Source: Diphasiastrum complanatum
Taxonomy: Eukaryota; Streptophyta; Lycopodiopsida; Lycopodiales; Lycopodiaceae
Direction: 5' to 3'
Assembly (NCBI GenBank): GCA_029204225.1
Contig: CM055108.1
Coordinates: 9,176,601 to 9,240,600, forward strand
DNA: 64,000 nt
The notes under the pieces are model-generated. The model saw only the letters and a list, made by a program, of their open reading frames with translations. It was not told the DNA's origin and did not search any database. Shown here piece after piece: positions 11,515 through 23,590 of this stretch. Numbering within the stretch: position 1 is the first letter of the stretch; each line of letters starts with the position of its first letter. A program made the translations under genes and the position numbers.

Positions 11515-11739
11515 AGGACGAGAAGCCTAGGCACCAAGACCGATAGGATTGAAATTGTAGTTACACCTCCCTGTAGCCGTGCCTCTGGGGGCTTGGAAAC
11601 CCTCATCGGCTGGGGAGCACGGGGTGGTTGGGATGGCCCTCAGGATTGGAAGCGGCATTCCCCAATCACTCGCGTAAGGGCAGTGTGGGCCCTTCCCCTG
11701 TAGGGCTTCCTGGCGAGACCAATCCCCCATCGGGAATTT

Positions 11740-12060
11740 TTTTCCTATCATTGGTGCGTCTGCCGGGAGGTAGAACATTATCATGGGCTATCTATATGTG
11801 GGGATGTGAACTATACAGATTAGCCATTTGCGGGTTGCTTACGTTATTTGACCTGCCAGACGCCTATCATTGGTGCGTCTACCGGGAGACCTTTGAAGGT
11901 AGTCATCCACAATATTGACAAAGTTGATTAGTTGGCATCTCATTTTTGAGCATCATTTATCCTGCCAGACGTCTGGTACAAGATGGGAGTCATTGCGACA
12001 CCAACGATTGAGTTGGAAGGCCGGGCCCTGATGTCGAAATCAGCATCTGAGACCCCAACG
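11740..12060 (+). repeat. Short direct repeats with primer-site-like core
   Basis: The 18-mer CCTATCATTGGTGCGTCT occurs at 11744-11761 and 11863-11880, each followed by a base and CCGGGAG. The block CTGCCAGACG occurs near 11853 and 11961. TTGGTGCGTCTGCCGGG resembles a tRNA-type primer site in form, but I cannot name the tRNA. Confidence 0.6.
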
Positions 12061-15000
12061 AATTTAGCATCCCAGAAGAATGGAATCTAGTATGAACTTC
12101 ATGATCTAGATCAACTTTTTTGTGTCTAGTTTTTTGATAGATTGTTAAGCAAGCATCCAATCACTCTTGTGAATCTTTTGTAGATCCATTTATGGTCCTA
12201 AAGTACAGTACTTTCACAAAATGCATCGCAAGTATTTAAAAGAAATGAGAGGACATAAAACTACTATGTTAGAGTAAGTGGTCGCCTGGCAATGTAGGCA
12301 GCCAACCATAGGTAGGTGTGTAGGCAATCATAGGCAAGGTGCATCATTTGTAAGCAAGTTCAAGGCCGTAGGCAGCCTTGCGCTTCACTGGTTTGTAGGC
12401 AACTAATTTGATATGTCTCTTGAATGTAAAATGGGGTGCCACTATTTTTATGCATTCTTATGTTTAAGTTATTTCTCTTGCTTCAAATGATATAACCGTG
12501 AAATAGGTACTTTCTTTATCCAAACTTGTTAAATGCTTCTTTGATAACTTAATAATTGTAGCATAATTTTTCCTGTTTACACTAGCAAAATCACAAGCAC
12601 CCCTGTCTATTGTTTTATCTAAAAACTTTGAATGTCCACCATCAGGAACTCTGCAATTTTGGACTTTAAATGAGAACTTCTATTGTTCATCAAAATGTAT
12701 TCAATGAATCTACTGGCCAAATTAAATATAGTGTCTTTCCAAGTAAGGCATTGTCTTTTTTATGATGAGCAACCAATGCAGATTTGTAAGACAAACAAAA
12801 TAGTGGAAAAAAAAACACAATAGTTTAAAAAAAAATATCTCATTAATCAAACAAGAGAAATCCAAATTTTTTTACTTGAATGCATGAATCATTTTATTTT
12901 CAATAACTTCCTTTTGAAAGAGTTTCTTATTGATGCCTAGCTTGTGAGTTAGCTAATTCGTGGAAGACTTATAAGAACGCTCATGACAGAGAAATATGAG
13001 TCTCGCATGAATAAATCTAGGATTAAGATGAATGGAGCTTTGTACTACATCACAATAAGGTCTTGTTATAAGCAAAAGTAAAAAACTATGTTGTTGTCAT
13101 TGGAACATCTTCACCAATTGAACGTAGCAAGTTAGAACCCACATGTCTCAAATCTATCGTACACATCAAACAAAATTTTAAATAGAGACGAGAAGTAGCC
13201 TGATGCATTTAGTGATAGAAGACTTATAAGACCAGTGATGACAAAGAAATAAAGTGAATAGCTTTCAACAAGGAAGCTACTCCATTGTCTTACATAGATG
13301 TGCAACCAAGATTGTTTCAAGGATATGAGCAAACAAGAAAGAAACTATACGGATTTCACTTCTGCCAAACAAGCCAAAATATTGCATGAAATCAATTCCT
13401 CACCCAACCGCTTCCTCATCAATTCACCACATGCAGCCAGGTTGACAACAAGATCTGCATTTTCCATCAACAACTTGGATTCATTGTCTAGTGGGCAAAG
13501 ACCTATTACATGAGAATCGAATCAGTTTTGAGTCCCATGCATGTCAAAAAATTTGTCATAAAACGTAGCAAATAATTGATAAGATTCATAACCGAAACAT
13601 ATAACTGCCTCAGGTCAATTATTACCCATGATTTCCATTAAGGGTCAATAGCTGCAAACAATTGTCTATGGCTGCCCCCTGATAACTTTTGAGATATAAC
13701 TTCATCATAGTTGCCAAATAGTGTTCCAACACTGCCAAATCACTGCTCAAAGATGACCAACCAATGACTAGTTCCATATGCATCAATTTTCAGAAAACAA
13801 TTCTTTAATATATTACCATCTTCCTCAAGACAAAACCTCAGCCCTATTTTGGGGATTTGGGCAAAGACACAATAGCTTGGGAAATCACACCAGTCTTATC
13901 TAAACTACAATGTAGTGAAACTAGAGAACTAATGTCTATTTAGTTGAAGATTCCATAGGTTCATAGCTATATTCCACAAGTAATAAAGAAGTAGTCTACA
14001 ACTTATAATAGATGAATAAACATTTTTCTTATGAGCACAATCTAACTTTTTTCTAGTGGCTACAAATAGTCACCAAAAGTCATATAACCAACCTCAAGAG
14101 GTGAGTCAGTTAAAAAGCAAATTTTCCTCTTCCTCTTCTTCCCAGTCCACAAGCGCTCATCCAAACAATGATTTCTCAACAACATTATGACATTGTTAAT
14201 CTTCAGAACAAAGAGCTAGGAATTCTACTTTGCATGGAAACAAATCACTAGCTATGATCAAAAGCTTCTGCCTCTACTCAGTTCACTACAATTTTGTAAT
14301 TTTCACACTTTAGCTTTACCATAATAGTCATGAAGGCATTAAGCAATTTTTGCATATAGAAATAATTAGCGACTTAGTTTCAGTGAAACTGATTGATAAT
14401 CAATTGCCTTGGAATTGAAATAAATGTGTGGTCATTGACATGCTGCATGTATTCATCATCTGTCCTACTGTTGTTCAGCTGGAAAGCTATAGTGTGCCAA
14501 AATCTTGTCTCCTCATCAAACATGCTCATGAGTAGAAGCACTACCAGATATTCTGCAAAACTGTCACTTGACCCACAAGACGAAGCAAGCTTGATTCATG
14601 AATATTGGATGACATTTGAACGGGATTATCAACATCAAAACTACCTAGGGGTCCCATCTCATCCAACAGTACTTGCTTATATTAAGGGTTTTTTTGGTTG
14701 GATATGTCTACCAGAATAAACCTTTACTAAGCTTGTCTAAGCACATCATTTGAATATAGCTCAAACTAAGAGATTTCTCTTAAGCAACGATGATTCAGTC
14801 GCCATTCATGTTCAGCCTGTTAGACACTCTGGTGCTCTTAGTGTTTCAAATTTACAAATTTTAACCAGGCTATTATTAGTTCCTTAAAATCTTTAATGGG
14901 TGAAAATTGCTCGGTAAATCAGAAACCTTCAGCTTGTAATTTTCAGTGCTTCAGACTCTGTTGAGAAAATTTGGAGTTACTCAAGGAACAAATGTTCAGT

Positions 15001-15366
15001 TCTGAATTAGCCAAAAACATACATCAAAACTTTTGTACAAATCGATTAGGAAGAGATAAGATAATTAGATGTGATACGTTCTATTTCCCAATATGGATCA
15101 GAATATGGTTGATGTTTTCTATAGAGTATGAATATAACCTCACTACTTTTGCAATCAGATAGTAAATGGATTGAGCCCGCAGCTGGTATTCTGATAATAC
15201 CAGTTGCACAGAATTGTCAATATTTTTCAACTCCTTGATCGGTTGGATGCAGTTTTAGTTGGTGTCCTCACTGTCTTGAGCTAGCTATGATTACAGTACG
15301 AGCCATAGAATGGCTATTTGCTTCCTCAACTGCTGTTTCTTCATAGAAAAGAGGCTATGGTAATCC
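12061..15366. other. Intergenic, no supported gene
   Basis: AT-rich. TAGGCA recurs about five times in 12290-12400. A short passage, GAAGACTTATAAGA, occurs near 12965 and 13217 with similar downstream bases (ATGACA-AGAAATA). On the minus strand, 13371-13530 gives a short open stretch (ENADLVVNLAACGELMRKRL) that could be an old exon, but nothing joins to it. No RNA gene is seen. Confidence 0.5.
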
Positions 15367-18300
15367 TTAATTGACATACAAACTCCCTTTTGTGAAACCA
15401 TCCATGCCAACTTCATGTTCTTGAAAGGCGGGCTTCTGTTGCTGAAGGTAAGTATTCTGTCAAAAATTTACATGGAAAAGAGAACTTGTCAAAACCTAAA
15501 AGAAACATTTTGTAATCCAGGGTACATATAGCAAATAGCACACACTGATGAGTCTTACTTAAGTGGAATTCCTTTGATAAGCAGCTTAATTTGAGTGTTC
15601 CATTTCTAACAAGTAAACTGGAGGTCAATCAATTTTACCCAGACAATATTCATGGAGTTGTTAACACAATTTGGTTTAAAATTTTACAATTAACAACAAT
15701 AACTATCTGCTGTACAAACAATGCATAAATCTAAACGTGTATGTGAGCTGCTAGGGAAGCCTGGGTTTCACAAGCATATTTTTGGAGTTATTTTTTCAGT
15801 ATTACAGAGTTTCTTCACACCAGGTTTATTGGCTATGAGAACATTCTCTCTCTTACTAGAACTGCCCATGATTGCCCATAATCAATCACAGCAGTCCAGA
15901 CAATACTGTCAAAATGTGGACATCTCTAGCAATCTTGAGGGTCCTTCCAAAGCCATCTTACCTGTTATAAGCTAAGTACACTTAGAAGATCCCTTGACAT
16001 GGTTCAGGATCAACTACCAAATCCGTACAGCTTATGCTTAGGACATCTCAGTCAATATAATCGCTTGGTGAAAAGAAGTATCCACACAGTAGGCAACCTG
16101 TAGGCTTAATATCCACACAGTAGGCTGAAAATATCCCTTTTGCATTAGCATCTTACGGCCATAGCTTTCTTGAAATAGCAAGCAGCAAGGCAGTGTTAGA
16201 ACTGGAGGACGTCAACTATTTTACACTTTTTATTGAAAACTGTTCTCAAAAAAGGTATTAAATGAGATGCCTTCATTTGGGCTAGAACGTACTGTACGTT
16301 CCGGGCTGTACTGGGTTGGAACGTTTTCTTTTTTTTAATAAAAAAGCAGGTGGTGCACAGATGAGCATTTGTACTTTACAGAAATTTCGATGGGTGGCTT
16401 CCTGTGACTATTATATCCTTCATGAAGTTATGAATTGATGCTGTTGACTGAACTTACTGCTCACCATAGCTGGTTGGGCCTTGGTTTTTCAGAGCTTTAT
16501 CTCTCCTGATTCCATCATTAATCACAGGAAAAATAAGTAAATCTTCCGTCTGTTTTTCCTTGGCATAATATTAGGGAAATATGATGTGGCAAACCATGTT
16601 AGGAAATGAATTTGGACATTTGAATGAACCTTGAATGAAGGAGATGATAATCACAGAAACTTCGCCACCAATTTCTGTGCCCTAGCGTGGCGTGATCCTC
16701 TTTTCCAGCACCTCTTTTGGCCATTTTAAGCAATTGTGCCCCCTCTTCAAGAGCGTGAATGCTTGAAGCTCTGAACCTCTAATCTACTAAACCTGTATTC
16801 TGCTGAAACCGGGGTCGGAACGAATCCATCGTTACGAATTTTTAAAAAAAAATTGGAGGCTCCGTTCCTGAACGGAACGCGTTCTGGAACACGTTCCATT
16901 CCGGAACGGGCAACTATGCTTCGAATCTACAGTAGGAAATAATTGCACACAAAGTGACACTTTAGGTCAATGAGCATTGTAAAAGACATAATTAAGTATC
17001 CTACTTGTTCGCAGGCTTTTCGCAAACATGACTAGACACTAAAGTCCATTGCTTTAGCATAAAGTCGAAGTGTACGGCAAATGGCTGTATGATTAAAAAA
17101 TGGCTTTTGAAGACAATTACTTCCAAAAAACAATACAGCTTATACGGATGATGCCTATTAATATAGAGCAAAACAAAATTTCTCAAAAGCTTGTACCATA
17201 CCTCTTTCATCAGAAACCCTAGAAGATCATTGGATAAGAATGGCTGCAAAACTAAGTTCCCAGTTTCCAACTTTGCTTTAATCCCAGAATCAAAACCTTG
17301 ATGCCCTTCCTTCAACTTCATGTTTGTATGTGCAGCGAAAAGGTCCCAGTAACCTTGACCTTTCCCTTGATGAATTATGTTATTCTCTCGCAATTTCTGA
17401 TCCAATCCCAGGCTATGTAGATCCTGAATTTTTTCTGGGTTGTGCTCCATATGAAAAGCTGCATGACTTTCACTGGGTGTTTGCACAGAGCAAACATGAG
17501 GAGCAGGACTTTTAACAGTTTCTTGCCAAAGGCTCAGGGCTTGAGTTTGCCGGTCTGACTTCATCTTCAGACTAGCATATTGTTCAGTTTCAGCAGAAAC
17601 ATCTTTTTGTAAAGTCATACCTGATTCTGAATGTTGGACGCTCGTTCTGTTGTTGGGGCCTGAATGAAGATTCTTTAAAAGAGAGGCTGAGCCTATTGCA
17701 CTTGAAGTGGCACCAAGCAAATCAATCGAGCTCCGAAAATCTGTGAACTTACTATTCTCAAAATTGGAAATACCTGTGCGCTTGGTTAAGTTATGAGATG
17801 AATATTCAAGGTTCTCATTCCCAGTTGGAACAAAGGACGTTGAAACTCCTTTGGAAGAAGTACCAGTCAATTGGCCATCACACACCAAGCCTGATAGGTT
17901 GACATGCTGGTTAAAGCAATTACTTGCTACAGCTTCATCACGTGGACTCAATTGCCTCAACAATAATTCTGCGGAAGTCATGGAATATTTTTTTGACTCA
18001 TCAAACATTCTTCCAGTTGATTGATGGGAATATTTCTGCTGCTGTGAAAAATCTGTGATCAGATCACTCAAACTTGAATTTAGAGTTTGATTGGTCCTTA
18101 TAGTTCCCATCGGTGGTTCAAACCCTTTGATGCTAACGAGCTGGTTATGTGATGCATGTGGTTCTACAACACCATCCATGGGTAAACCAACCTGCCCAAG
18201 AGCAATTATCTCCTCAATTGGAGGACAGTGATTTACCTGGTATCCTGTGGTATCAGGACCAACATTTGACTGAATAGGACTCGATTGCAGTGGCTTCTTA

Positions 18301-20453
18301 AAGAGTGAAGAAGGCTCACCTTCAACAGCAGAAAACTGTATAAATCTAGAAGAAGAATCGATGGTACCAAGCCCCGAGTTATTTGGTAAGCTTAAACTTC
18401 TTGCAAAACCTGAGCGAGCGGATGTCAGAGCCTCTGGTAAAAGCTGACTATTTCCAGCTGGCATAAGGAACTCCCCTGGTCCAACCCAAAAAGGAGGACC
18501 AATTGTGGACGCTAGAGATTCAGGATATGACAAACTTTGCCCATGATGCTGCTCAAAGCTTAGTCGTTTCAGATATAGCCGATATTTCTGCAAGACATGA
18601 ACATACACGTTAGCTCTTCGTAGTAGATACTTGAGAGCAAACAGAGCTACAGAAACTGATGTGATTTCTTCAGAGTAATATCTAGTGCGCTTTATGGGGC
18701 TCAAAATTATCAAAATACACAAGGAAAAACTTCCTACAATGGTCTACAAAAGCATTGTTTGATTCTCACTTGTGTCTCTGGATTCATTTAACAACTCAAA
18801 TTAAATAACAGCAGCCTCAAGTGTGAAAAGGACTTCAAACTTGTGCACCTGCAAATGACTGGCGACATTTTCTCGTGTTAGTCCTGGGACATTCATTATG
18901 TCCAAAATCCGCTTGGGGACTGCCTCTGCATCATCAAGATTCAAATCAGCGATACTTCTTATTCTTGTATATCTCTATTTTTAAATATGCCCTTTCCGTT
19001 TGTATCAAGCTTCATGCTTCTTTACAAGTACCATTTGTAAATAGTAGCATTGGAATAGAAAAGCAAAACATGAAACTGCATAAAGGTGCATAAATCCAAT
19101 TTACAGACACTTTTCTTCGGAGTTAAAGGCAGAGTTTATGTTAAGGCTTTGCTTTCTAATTCTAGCTAGTTAGATATTGAAAATCTGCTGATCAGGTACA
19201 TACTGTCTATCCCCAGCTGATTAACAGCATCGACAAATTGCTTATGAAGCTGTGGGGACCAAACAACTCTTTGCTTCTTCAAAGTAGATGGGTCTTCACT
19301 ATCAGGATCATTGTCCTTAGAATCCTTCCGTTTCTTTGAATTTGTATATTCAGAATGCTCTGATCCATATTTTAGTTTTTCAATGTCTTCCATAATATCT
19401 CCATGAGCTACGTCCCTAGCTTGGCACTGCTTTTTCCTCACGACATGCTGCCAAATATTTCTAAGCTCCTCCATCCGCACAGGTTTCAGCAGATAATCGC
19501 AAGCACCATGTGTGACTCCTTTCATAACAACACTAAACTCTCCATCCACCGACATCACTGCAGTGTCAAGAGTTTAAGCATTTCTCATTAAAGCCTGTCA
19601 GATTATGGAGAAGCACAAAGAAAGTCTCCGAAAACCAAGCACCCCACAAGAAGCAACAGTTCGGCTAGCGATTAAATAACACCTTGTTATATAATCAAAA
19701 TAAAGATGTTAAATATAACATATGAACCGTGAGACTTGCGTTTGTCACGATACTTAACTTATTACTGGGATATTCATCTCCAATCCAACAAGTTCAAGGA
19801 GTTTGAACCCATCCATATCAGGCATATAAACGTCACTGATCACTAAATCAAACCTGTGTTTGTTTTGCCTCAGCATTGCAAGGGCAATGGTAGCCTGCCC
19901 GCATGTTGTAACTGCATCTCTAACACGGGATGGTTTCAGTCTTATAGACTACAAAGTTAAATTCCTAAATATAATGCAACAGACAGTACCTATCCCAAAG
20001 TCCACATAAAGTTACGCCTTTTGCAACAGGATGCTTCTTGGCTTTCAAGGGGGGCTAGAACCTGGGACCAAAGAAACTTTGGATGCCAAGCTAAACAACT
20101 GAGCCAACTCCGTTGGATCTTGTGCAACAGAATGAGATTGAAAGAATTTTAAGAATTATGAAAGACCAGTGGCGAAGTCGAAGCAAGAACAGAATTATTT
20201 AGAGATTATGCCTCAATCCGCATGTTCAGCTCCAAAATGTGCCACTTATTCTACACAAGACTCGTGCTTCTAAGGTCGATTGGAATTTAATTTCAAATTT
20301 AGATGAAGGCAATACTGCCAAGTGTTGTTCAATACCATTGTACGAGCAGCGTTGCAGCATTCTTTCCAGAATAAAAAGACAGGTAGGATCATCATCAACG
20401 ACAAGTACTCTTAATCCTACTGGAAACTGGTCATGGGCCGAATCCATCACCAT
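15367..20453 (-). CDS. Type-B response regulator (cytokinin signalling transcription factor), six exons
   Basis: Exons: 20453-20336, 19911-19759, 19557-19204, 18925-18849, 18587-17202 and 15441-15367; all five introns are GT-AG and phases match, giving 720 residues. The receiver domain (about 13-130) has the acidic pair Asp20-Asp21, the phosphoacceptor Asp66 in [11 protein letters not shown], and Lys115 in LLKPV. A basic stretch NSKKRKDS follows. The GARP/Myb-like DNA-binding domain (about 184-243) spans exons 3-5 and includes [15 protein letters not shown] and KYRLYLKRL. The long Ser/Gln-rich C-terminus suits an activation domain. Known role: phosphorelay from histidine kinases via Hpt proteins, then nuclear transcription of cytokinin targets. 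The last exon (24 residues after a 1.76 kb intron) fits type-B C-termini. Start chosen at the first ATG in frame; ATG at 20447 is an alternative. Confidence 0.93.
15442..17201 (-). other. Intron 5 of the response regulator, 1760 bp
   Basis: Donor GTATGG follows codon 696 (GAG) and acceptor CTTCAG precedes the terminal exon. If the intron is retained, the frame reads on about 67 codons to a stop at 17001. It holds the direct repeat TATCCACACAGTAGGC at 16079-16094 and 16110-16125, and two GGAACG-rich tracts. Confidence 0.85.
16285..16915. repeat. Pair of GGAACG/CGTTCC-rich tracts in intron 5
   Basis: The left tract (about 16285-16335) contains the palindrome GAACGTAC-T-GTACGTTC. The right tract (about 16800-16915) contains several CGTTCC and GGAACG words. 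They could be the subterminal repeats of a 0.6 kb DNA transposon lying between them, but clear terminal inverted repeats and a target duplication were not found. Confidence 0.4.
20025..20115 (-). mobile_element. tRNA-derived SINE copy in intron 1 of the response regulator
   Basis: On the minus strand, GTTGGCTCAGTTG resembles a pol III A-box and GGTCCCAGGTTCTAGCC a B-box, followed by CCCCTTGAAAGCCAA. The same blocks, in order, occur at 45061-45145. Spacing and sequence fit a tRNA-related SINE head. No cloverleaf-worthy intact tRNA is formed. Confidence 0.65.
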
Positions 20454-21540
20454 CACTCCACTCAAAAACTGAAAACTGTGTTATCCAAGAAGCGAACGAC
20501 AGAAGATTGCTTTATCCGCATAGCCACTCAATTTCGAGTTGAATTTGTCATGGAGAAGCCATCTAGAAAGCTCTTGTCTCGAGTAAAAGTCTCAAAGGAA
20601 AGACCCAAACTGAAACGCAACAAATTGGAGATCAAGCTTAGCCTCGTGGTTGCACAGGAGTACTGTAACAAGTCTGCTTAAGTAGCATCGCAAACTCCAT
20701 TTTCAGCTGAAGCTGTGGCTCGTGGACGATTACCCAGATGTGAGTGCACAACGTTGATCGAGCGCATTTAAGATGGTAAGGCGGCAATTTGAGCTGAAGA
20801 CTTCATCTCGCTGCAAAACAGACAACGCTGAGCACACAGAGAGTGCACTGATAACCAACCAGGCAGAAGATTCGGGGCTTTGATCAAAGCAAACACATAG
20901 TATTCAAATATAAAAAAAGAAGGTGAATCAAATTCGACAAAGAGGGAACATGCATCTCTCTGGAAATGAGAGACAAGCCAAACATGTACTAGCTTCTCTA
21001 AAGTAGAAAGCAGCTGAGTGTTGGTTCAAATGACAAAAAGGTGACGATATCTACAAAACGCTCAACGCAGAAATTCTCTATCTGACAATTCAGTGAAATA
21101 GATGCAAAAAGCAAGAGCTAAACCACAGCATCCAGCTATTTTCCCCAAACTCGGCAGTAAACACAGTCAAACCTCAGCAACTATGCAAGCCTCATCTCAT
21201 CAAAGACCCAAAAAGATCTGTTCAGCAATTGGGTGAACAAAATGCAAAAACCAAGAACTAAAGCAGCTGACATGCAACTATTATTACAAAACTGTGCAGC
21301 CCAATCAGCCAAATCTCATCATATACATACAAGGAAACACTCCAGAAAGAAGCATGCAACACAAGCACTGCCGGCAGGATCAGAAAAGCAGATCAAAAGA
21401 ACACAATCTTCAGGAATGAGAAAAGAAAATCAGCTCGTATCCACTCCCAAGCCGACAATCTCTCTGATCTTCGTGCCTTATTATTGTTATGCAGGAACAG
21501 GAAGGAAAGGATCTATGCAGAATTTCTGAGCCTAGACGCT
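20454..21540 (-). promoter_or_regulatory. 5' region of the response regulator
   Basis: No coding signal in this stretch. TTTTCAG at about 20469-20475 just upstream of the start could be a splice acceptor for a 5'-UTR intron, which is common in this family, but no upstream exon can be defined from sequence alone. Confidence 0.35.
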
Positions 21541-21667
21541 AGAGGAGGCTTATATTATAGTGGGCACGCATCACTCATAATCTTCACCGTTAGATTCCAT
21601 CGTGACCGTTCAATTTTGCCCAGCTCCCTGATCTCTCCATTGACAGTGCTCCACATGGCAGCTACGC

Positions 21668-22121
21668 CACGTGTCAAGAATCCAGCAGCAGGGAGTAATA
21701 TATCAGGCCCCCCATCCCAATCATGCCATCCTTGTAAAACTGACGACGTCCCTCTCGAGGCCTTTCCATGGAGCTTAATCACACGGAGTAGTTTCGCCTC
21801 ACCACTTAGATTTTTGCCACGTGGACACACGCCAAGTGTACTGTCTACAATAACCAGTCTCTAAACACGTGACAAAATCTAACCGTCTATAGCGAGATCC
21901 AACGGTGCCAAGCCTCAGATCATCCGGTGCTATAAGGACACGACACTGGTTTTCTAAGCAAGCCGAGAGAAAAGCCATAGTGCGGAGTGCAGAGGCCAGA
22001 GGCCATAGATCCTCACATCTTATCCACACGAATTGATCTTAAGCCGCGCACCGTCGGATGTCATCGACGTGAAAAACAAATCTCAGCTCTTCAGAATTAG
22101 CTACTAGTTTGGTAGCACGTG
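21668..22121. promoter_or_regulatory. Cluster of four CACGTG G-boxes
   Basis: CACGTG occurs at 21668-21673, 21818-21823, 21866-21871 and 22116-22121. Three are in the extended forms CCACGTGTC, CCACGTGG and GCACGTGGC typical of ABRE/G-box sites bound by bZIP and bHLH factors. They lie 1.2-1.7 kb upstream of the response regulator start. Confidence 0.6.
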
Positions 22122-22265
22122 GCATTTTGACTCGTGGCTAGCATCCAAGTGAGGGGCATCGAAATGGTCTCGTGCTCCAGAATCCCTTGAATGCTGTTAA
22201 TTTGTGTGATATCATAATCGGCCCCGTGAGTCTTTACTAAATATGCCGTGCCACTGACGTCCGTT

Positions 22266-22387
22266 CATCTCTCTCTCTCTCTCTCTCTCTCTCCCCAGAG
22301 AGAGAGACTCTCCCCCCAAAGAGAGAGAGAGAGAGCGGGGGGGGGAGGGGGGCAGGGAGAGGGGGAGAGAGAGAGAGAGAGAGAGAA
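22266..22387. repeat. CT run followed by GA run (mirror microsatellite)
   Basis: A CT run (about 22268-22293) is followed by GA and G-rich runs up to 22386. The two runs can pair as a hairpin. Open frames here are artefacts of the repeat. Confidence 0.9.
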
Positions 22388-22599
22388 TCTGTGAAAGAAA
22401 GTGTGCGGCGTGAGGTGTTACTTTTTGGCAGAATGAGACAAGAGAGAGGGAGTCAAAAAGGTCCTGCACCGTCCCAGGCCTGGGCCACCGCAGCAAGTGC
22501 TTCTCAAGGGCCACCATTGGCACGCCTTCTTCAACATCTTTTTTTCCAAAGATCTCAAAACTCAAGAAAATCATGCACTCATGGGCCTAGAGTTTATTA

Positions 22600-23590
22600 T
22601 GAGTAGATGATTCAAAGGTTGTATTCTAATAAGGCTTCTGCTAAGCTACGATATGTGGACTAAAGTGGAAAGGGATTATCCAGAGTTTACAGAAGCTGAA
22701 AACGACATTACAGGACATAATTCTGACGCTCGCTCTTCCACAATTGAAAAATATGACTACACTTAAGCATGTCTCCATCTTTTCCGATCTCTTCAGGGAA
22801 CAGTTTGGGTCGATCAGAGCGAGCTTTCGATCCACAGATCCTCACTATCCCCAATAGTTGTCTACATAGAGATAGAGAACATAGCAAATTGCAAAAAAAA
22901 ACAAAGCATATTTCCCTTTAGAAAATTCAGACGAAAAAAAAAAAGTAATAGGATAAGATCTTCAAATTGAACGGCTTTAGTTTCAGTTTACGGTGAGAGC
23001 TGTGTGCAAAACTCTTAACAATTGCCAAGCAGGTTTACGGGTGGTGTCTACTTGCCAGCAAACAGTTCTTGGAGTGTTACCGCAGGCGAAGAACAATATG
23101 TTTTCGTGGGTGCTACTATTTTGTGGTCAGGAAAAGTGTTTGATCCACAAAAGTTTTTTTTTTGTGCTCTCTTTCTCAAGCAATTATTGTTTTTGCTTAG
23201 CTTCTTAGGATATGCGTGTCCTTGCTTTGCCTTATAGCTTCTGTTTGTGCATACCTATTGTTGCTTCAAAGCTCAAGTCTCCATTTTTGCGTAGCTTTTT
23301 GAGAAAGCTTGTTCTTGCTTTGCCTTCAGCCTTCTCGTTGTGCACTTTGTATAGCTTTTTGCTCCTAACCTTAGAAGCTCCGTTTGGCTTTTTCAAAAAG
23401 CCTAAGCTTGCTTTGCTTTCAATTTACTACCTTTACATAGCTTTTGCTCCGTAGCTTTTTTCAGACAACATGTCCCTGCTTTGACTGCCTGTCCACAATG
23501 CAAATAATCTCTTGAGGATTGGAAACGACCCTCGCTACAGCAACTAACTTTTTTCTACAACCAGGGTACTCTCTTTCACTGTCAATATGG
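22600..23590. other. Intergenic with degenerate tandem units
   Basis: Three diverged units of about 90 bp begin near 23213, 23305 and 23399, each with TTGCTTTGCYTT followed by a CTT/GTGC-rich stretch and TAGCTTTT. No gene is supported. Confidence 0.5.

Noticed and set aside
12290-12400. Five TAGGCA words, considered as a CRISPR-like or satellite array
   Set aside because: Spacing is irregular and the units share only six to eight bases; CRISPR arrays are not expected in a plant nucleus.
17001-17201. C-terminal extension of the response regulator to the stop at 17001
   Set aside because: The 67 codons past the GTATGG donor show no family similarity, while a phased terminal exon is found at 15441-15367.
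20025-20115. Intact tRNA gene
   Set aside because: Box-like blocks are present but no acceptor stem or anticodon arm forms; a SINE head fits better and a second copy exists.
22212-22574. Minus-strand open frame with SLSLSLPLSLPPSPP
   Set aside because: Half of it is the CT/GA microsatellite; the rest has no recognisable domain.
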